A stretch of DNA of 64,000 nucleotides from Cellulomonas gilvus ATCC 13127. Its GTDB lineage: Bacteria; Actinomycetota; Actinomycetes; Actinomycetales; Cellulomonadaceae. The position numbers and the translations under genes are program-made. The stretch spans positions 868,001 to 932,000 of the forward strand of contig NC_015671.1 in the NCBI RefSeq assembly GCF_000218545.1, written 5' to 3'. This document shows, piece after piece, positions 63,314 through 64,000 of the stretch. The stretch's first letter is position 1, and every line of letters begins with the position of its first letter. The notes under the pieces are model-generated. The model saw only the letters and a program-made list of their open reading frames with translations. It did not search any database and was not told where the DNA came from.

Positions 63314-63335
63314 ACGGTAGTGCGGCCGGTAGGTT
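63314..63335. promoter_or_regulatory. Back-to-back leaderless promoters (ROK kinase and truA)
   Basis: On the - strand, TACCGT (63319-63314) sits 6 nt from the kinase GTG at 63307. On the + strand, TAGGTT (63330-63335) sits 6 nt from the truA GTG at 63342. The start codons are only 34 bp apart, so the -35 region of each lies inside or beyond the other gene. Confidence 0.55.
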
Positions 63336-63341
63336 GGCGCC

Positions 63342-64000
63342 GTGAACGACGTCCGGCTGCGCCTCGACCTCGCGTACGACGGCACGGACTTCGCGGGCTG
63401 GGCGCGTCAGCCTGCGCTGCGCACGGTCCAGGGCGCGCTCGAGGACGGCCTGGCGACCGTGCTGCGCACGAGCCCGCGCGGCCTGCCCGCGCCACGGCTG
63501 GTGGTCGCGGGCCGCACCGACGCGGGCGTGCACGCGCGCGGCCAGGTCGCGCACGTCGACACCGACGCCGACGCGCTCGCTGCCGCACGCGGCCGCAGCG
63601 ACCGCGCGGTGCTGGACGTCCTGACCACACGCCTGGCGGGGGTGCTCCCGCCCGACCTGGTGGTGCACCGCGTGAGCCTCGCGCCGCCCGGCTTCGACGC
63701 GCGGTTCTCGGCGCTGCGCCGGCGTTACACCTACCGGGTGTGCGACGACGCGGCGGCGCGCGACCCGCTGACCCGCTCGCACGTGCTGTGGCACCGCCGC
63801 CCGCTCGACGTCGACGCGATGGCGCGCGGTGCCGCACCGCTCGTCGGGCTGCACGACTTCGCCGCGTACTGCAAGCCGCGCCCCGAGGCCACGACCATCC
63901 GCACGCTCGAGCACTTCACGTGGACGCGCCCGACGGCCGGCCCCGACGCGGGCCTCGTCGTCGCGAGCGTGCAGGCCGACGCGTTCTGCCACTCGATGGT
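63342..64000 (+). CDS. truA: tRNA pseudouridine synthase A (truncated by window edge)
   Basis: Converts U38-U40 in tRNA anticodon arms to pseudouridine. About 219 residues are visible from GTG 63342: [20 protein letters not shown], then catalytic Asp60 in [35 protein letters not shown] and [11 protein letters not shown]. The N-terminal lobe and most of the C-terminal lobe are present; the end lies outside. truA usually follows rplQ directly; here it is 8 kb away. Confidence 0.95.
   Translation, partial: MNDVRLRLDLAYDGTDFAGWARQPALRTVQGALEDGLATVLRTSPRGLPAPRLVVAGRTDAGVHARGQVAHVDTDADALAAARGRSDRAVLDVLTTRLAGVLPPDLVVHRVSLAPPGFDARFSALRRRYTYRVCDDAAARDPLTRSHVLWHRRPLDVDAMARGAAPLVGLHDFAAYCKPRPEATTIRTLEHFTWTRPTAGPDAGLVVASVQADAFCHSM

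Overview
This is a high-GC actinobacterial chromosome segment carrying the main ribosomal-protein and RNA polymerase gene cluster. Gene order, very GC-rich third codon positions, frequent GTG/TTG starts, leaderless promoters and a galactan-degradation locus suggest the Micrococcales, perhaps a Cellulomonas-type organism. That identification is inference; no 16S gene is present.

Housekeeping backbone, all on the + strand: tRNA-Trp, secE, nusG, rplK, rplA; rplJ, rplL; rpoB, rpoC; rpsL, rpsG, fusA, tuf; the S10 and spc operons from rpsJ to rplO; secY, adk, map, infA, rpmJ, rpsM, rpsK, rpoA, rplQ; and truA, cut by the right edge. A PLP aminotransferase on the - strand is cut by the left edge. Strong GC-rich hairpins end most blocks. 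rpsD is absent from the alpha operon.

Three accessory blocks interrupt this backbone. (A) 3.2-9.1 kb, between rplA and rplJ: a trypsin-like protease with a long PFTE tetrapeptide repeat, divergent from an operon of an ECF-like sigma factor, a small beta-sandwich protein and a TPR-CHAT (caspase-like) protease. (B) 23.5-38.4 kb, between tuf and rpsJ: a toast-rack membrane protein; a translationally coupled four-gene operon with a calpain-like WXG-type effector and two related candidate immunity proteins; then a LacI-controlled locus (ABC importer, GH35 beta-galactosidase, large secreted GH30 enzyme) that looks built to degrade and import beta-1,6-galactan or arabinogalactan. Seven copies of a TGGTGACGTCACCA-like operator tie that locus together. 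(C) 55.4-63.3 kb, between rplQ and truA: a 1511-residue sortase-anchored Ig-repeat protein, an alpha/beta hydrolase, two paralogous proteins of unknown function and a ROK-family sugar kinase.

The observations I rate highest are: the two-protease/sigma-factor island (A); the calpain effector with a cytoplasmic and a lipoprotein version of the same small domain (B); an exact 26-nt element shared by the leaders of the rpsL and rpsJ operons; and 12-bp-period repeats with a common TCACCGA core in two unrelated genes.
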